Shown piece by piece: positions 61,937-64,000 of a DNA stretch of 64,000 bases. How positions within the stretch are numbered: position 1 is the stretch's first letter; each line of letters opens with the position of its first letter. The notes beneath the pieces were generated by a model that saw only the letters and a program-made list of their open reading frames with translations, was not told the DNA's origin and searched no databases. A program made the position numbers and the translations under genes. The DNA is from Gemmatimonadota bacterium (lineage in GTDB: Bacteria; Gemmatimonadota; Gemmatimonadetes; Gemmatimonadales; Gemmatimonadaceae): positions 350,936 through 414,935 of the forward strand of contig JAIOPJ010000054.1 of assembly GCA_021413975.1 (NCBI GenBank), in the 5' to 3' direction.

Positions 61937-63723
61937 TCGCACGCTGGAAGGCGTCCTGGGAGCGCGATCCCCTGCGGTGGAGCCTGTTCCTCGTGTTGCT
62001 CGTGGCGCTCGCCTCCTCGACGAGCGGGCTCGGGAATCTCTTCGCCTACGACGACGTGCCGATGCTCGTCGAGAACCCGATGGTCAACCGCCTGCATGCG
62101 CCGTGGGCCTACCTGACGGACTCGTACTGGGGGCCGACCCGCGGCAACTCGCTCTACCGCCCGATCACGGTGATGGCGTTCGCGCTCGAGTGGGCGGTGG
62201 GGAAGGGCAGTCCGTTCCCGTTCCATCTCGCCAACGTCGTGCTCTACGCGTTGACGTCGCTCGCGGTGCTGGCGCTGCTGCGCGTGCTGTTGCCCAAGGG
62301 GGCCGCGCTCATCGGAGCCCTCTTCTGGGCTGCGCATCCGGCGCATGTCGAAGCGGTGGCGAACGTCGTGGGGCAGTCGGAGATGCTCGCGGCCCTTCCG
62401 ATGCTTATCGCGGTCACCGTGTACATGATCGATCGCCGTGCGGGCGCGTTGCGCGTGCGCACGCTGGCGGTGGTCGGCGTCTGCTTCGCGTTCGCGTTGC
62501 TCACCAAGGAGCACGGCATCCTCCTCCCGGCGCTGCTGATGGCGGCGGAGGCAGCCTTCCGCGGACGCGCCTTCGCCGACGACGGCGAGGGTCGTGCGCG
62601 CGCCTGGCTCCTCGCGCGGATCCTGCTGCTCGAGCTGGTCGTGTATCTCGCGGTGCGCTACCTCGTGCTCAGTGGCTTCGCCGGCGATGCACCGCACCCG
62701 GCGCTCGAAGGGCTCGGGATGGGGCAGCGCGTCTGGGTCATGGTGGCGCTCGTCCCGGAGTTCGTTCGACTGCTCTGGTGGCCCGCCGCGCTCTACGCGG
62801 ACTACTCGCCGCAGATGGTGCCGGTCCTCACGTCGCCGTCGCTCGGTCACCTGGCCGGTGCGCTCTGGCTCCTGCTCACCTTCGGGCTCCTCATGTACGG
62901 CTGGCGACGCGACCGCATCGTCGCGTTCGCGGTGCTCTGGATGGGACTCGCCCTGGGTCCGATCTCGAACATCCTCGTCGCGACCGGGGTGCTCGTGGCC
63001 GAGCGCACCTTGTGCCTGGCCAGCGTCGGCGTCGCGCTGTTGCTCGGCCGAGGGTGCGATCTCGCGCGGGCCCCGCTCGCGGCGTTCCCCAAGCGCTGGG
63101 TCCGCGTCGCGCTCCCGGCGCTCGCGGCACTGTTGTTGGTGTCCGCGGTCGCGCAGAGCGCGGATCGCCAGCGGATGTGGATGGACAACCCGACGATCTT
63201 CTCGACCACCGTGGTGGATGCGCCGACGAACTTCCGGGCGCACTACGTGCTCGGGGAGCTCTTCGGAGGCCTGGGCGCGCGTGAGCGCGCGGAGAAGCAC
63301 CTGCGCACGGCGGATTCGCTCTATCCCGGGTACGATCTCGTCGAGCTCTCGCTGGCCCGGGTGTTGCACTTCGAGGACCGGTGCGCCGAGGCGCTTCCCC
63401 TGTACGACATCGTCCTCTCCAAGCGCCCCGACGCCGAGATCGCCCGCGTGGGCCGGACGGCCTGCCTTCTCGAGGCTCGTCGGCTCTCGGAGGCCCGGGA
63501 CGAAGCCCTCAGGGGTCTCGGGCTGGGGCGCTCCTCGGGACCGTTCGGACTTCTTCTGCAGAAGGCTGAATCTTCGCTCGTCGCGACCGATACTGTGGAC
63601 ATCCGCAACCGTTGGTTCCGTGCGGGAGGGAAGGTCTCCAAGTCGGATGAGCGGCTGCGCGTCCCGGTGCTCTACGTCCGGCCGAGCCTGTCCGGCCAGC
63701 GTAGCAGAATGCGCCAACCCTAG
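61933..63723 (+). CDS. TMTC/O-mannosyltransferase-like membrane protein with TPR tail
   Basis: The 596-residue protein has about 10 membrane helices. The first periplasmic loop has FAYDDVPMLVENPMV ... GNSLYRPITVMAF, similar to TMTC/DUF1736-type protein O-mannosyltransferases. A C-terminal soluble part (about 420-550) has TPR-like repeats (FRAHYVLGELFGGLGARERAEKHLRTADSLYP). It likely uses the lipid-linked sugar from the preceding GT2 enzyme. It ends 160 bases before the pilin gene. Confidence 0.87.
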   Translation: MIARWKASWERDPLRWSLFLVLLVALASSTSGLGNLFAYDDVPMLVENPMVNRLHAPWAYLTDSYWGPTRGNSLYRPITVMAFALEWAVGKGSPFPFHLANVVLYALTSLAVLALLRVLLPKGAALIGALFWAAHPAHVEAVANVVGQSEMLAALPMLIAVTVYMIDRRAGALRVRTLAVVGVCFAFALLTKEHGILLPALLMAAEAAFRGRAFADDGEGRARAWLLARILLLELVVYLAVRYLVLSGFAGDAPHPALEGLGMGQRVWVMVALVPEFVRLLWWPAALYADYSPQMVPVLTSPSLGHLAGALWLLLTFGLLMYGWRRDRIVAFAVLWMGLALGPISNILVATGVLVAERTLCLASVGVALLLGRGCDLARAPLAAFPKRWVRVALPALAALLLVSAVAQSADRQRMWMDNPTIFSTTVVDAPTNFRAHYVLGELFGGLGARERAEKHLRTADSLYPGYDLVELSLARVLHFEDRCAEALPLYDIVLSKRPDAEIARVGRTACLLEARRLSEARDEALRGLGLGRSSGPFGLLLQKAESSLVATDTVDIRNRWFRAGGKVSKSDERLRVPVLYVRPSLSGQRSRMRQP

Positions 63724-63765
63724 CGGAAGCCGGTGCGACCCCGGCGGCGCAGGGTGCAGAGAAAA

Positions 63766-63786
63766 TGTAACTGATTGTCCTGTAAC
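63766..63786 (+). promoter_or_regulatory. Direct repeat TGTAAC, possible PilR-binding region
   Basis: TGTAAC occurs twice, 15 bases apart, in an AT-richer stretch 22-42 bases upstream of the sigma-54 -24 element. It could be an activator site, but PilR recognition in this organism is unknown. Confidence 0.35.
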
Positions 63787-63807
63787 GTCTTAGAACGACG
63801 CTCGGCT

Positions 63808-63823
63808 TGGCGCGCATCTTGCC
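63808..63823 (+). promoter_or_regulatory. Sigma-54 promoter of the pilin gene
   Basis: TGGCGCG-N4-TTGCC matches the sigma-54 consensus (TGGCACG-N4-TTGCW) with GG-N10-GC spacing. The predicted start is about 63834, giving a 50-base leader. A PilR-like activator is encoded 4 kb upstream. Confidence 0.78.
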
Positions 63824-63883
63824 ATTCACTGTAGAAGAACACCCGCTGTCCTCTCCACCACCCTGTCACCGGATCCCGTCCAC

Positions 63884-64000
63884 ATGCTGAAGAACAAGAA
63901 GGGTTTCACGCTGATCGAGCTGCTGATCGTGGTCGTCATCATCGGCATCCTGGCCGCGATCGCGATCCCGAAGTTCGCGAACACGAAGGAGAAGGCGTAC
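63884..64000 (+). CDS. pilA: Type IV pilin PilA, N-terminal part
   Basis: The first 39 residues are present; the gene runs off the right edge. The short basic leader MLKNKKG is cut by prepilin peptidase after Gly7. Mature Phe1 and Glu5 follow (FTLIE), then the hydrophobic assembly helix LLIVVVIIGILAAIAIPKFAN. The long continuous helix without interruption suits a major pilin, though a minor pilin or pseudopilin cannot be excluded from the N-terminus alone. It follows a near-consensus sigma-54 promoter. Confidence 0.9.
   Translation, partial: MLKNKKGFTLIELLIVVVIIGILAAIAIPKFANTKEKAY

Overview
The window is high-GC bacterial chromosome, densely coded, with many genes overlapping by 1-4 bases. 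It looks like a Gram-negative-type, aerobic, pilus-bearing organism: LPS export permeases (LptF/LptG), Mla-type lipid transport (MlaE/MlaD), an Oar-like TonB-dependent receptor, several C-terminally aromatic outer-membrane barrels, cytochrome c maturation (CcmABCD) and heme O synthase. The IF-1 sequence, the large carboxypeptidase-regulatory-domain TonB receptor and the many small secreted proteins ending in an AxA-Q signal site suggest Gemmatimonadota (Gemmatimonas-like). That placement is inference from protein style, not a computed result. No rRNA, tRNA, CRISPR array, insertion sequence or prophage was seen.

Layout. 0-6.5 kb, plus strand: the tail of an unknown gene, pseudouridine-5'-phosphate glycosidase, a TPR protein, an ABC ATPase/permease pair and a two-domain M16 zinc peptidase. 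6.5-11.0 kb, minus strand: asparagine synthetase, DUF2461 protein, secreted M28 peptidase and a cyclic-nucleotide-binding protein. 11.2-13.0 kb: small envelope proteins and a membrane-anchored DsbA-like protein. 13.1-15.0 kb, minus: acetyl-CoA synthetase. 15.0-15.8 kb: a regulatory leader with a candidate sigma-54 promoter and a c-di-GMP-I (GEMM-I) riboswitch in front of a STAS-domain gene. 15.9-18.7 kb: ccmABCD and pyrophosphatase. 18.7-20.9 kb, minus: a tightly overlapped four-gene operon (anti-sigma-like zinc finger, DUF92, flavin reductase, DUF1707 protein). 21.0-29.0 kb: V4R-like protein, M24 peptidase, heme O synthase with a COX2-hairpin-like miniprotein, APC permease and TonB receptor. 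29.2-33.5 kb, minus: lptF-lptG-mlaE-mlaD. 33.7-39.8 kb: glutaminyl-cyclase-like enzyme, ComEA, PilB, PilT, PilC. 40-50 kb: envelope proteins, an M28 peptidase, a nicotinamide riboside uptake/kinase pair, IF-1, an esterase and an Hsp15-like protein. 50.3-56.0 kb: a type-I-secretion-like ABC/HlyD/TolC cluster whose ABC protein has lost its ATPase motifs. 56.0-64 kb: an ArfB-like hydrolase, then PilS-like kinase, PilR-like sigma-54 activator, three glycosylation/membrane genes and the start of a type IV pilin gene.

How the genes fit together. Type IV pili dominate: assembly and retraction motors (pilB, pilT, pilC) lie next to the competence DNA receptor comEA, and the pilS/pilR pair lies upstream of a pilin gene with a near-consensus sigma-54 promoter. 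Cyclic di-GMP is a second thread. PilB carries two 24-residue MshEN motifs separated by exactly five residues, and a GEMM-I riboswitch precedes the STAS gene, whose protein lacks the usual phosphorylatable serine.

The least ordinary items are that riboswitch-STAS unit, the ATPase-dead secretion-type ABC protein with intact partners, two genes that appear to start at CTG inside a CTGA overlap with the preceding stop codon, and the isolated COX2-like transmembrane hairpin next to ctaB.
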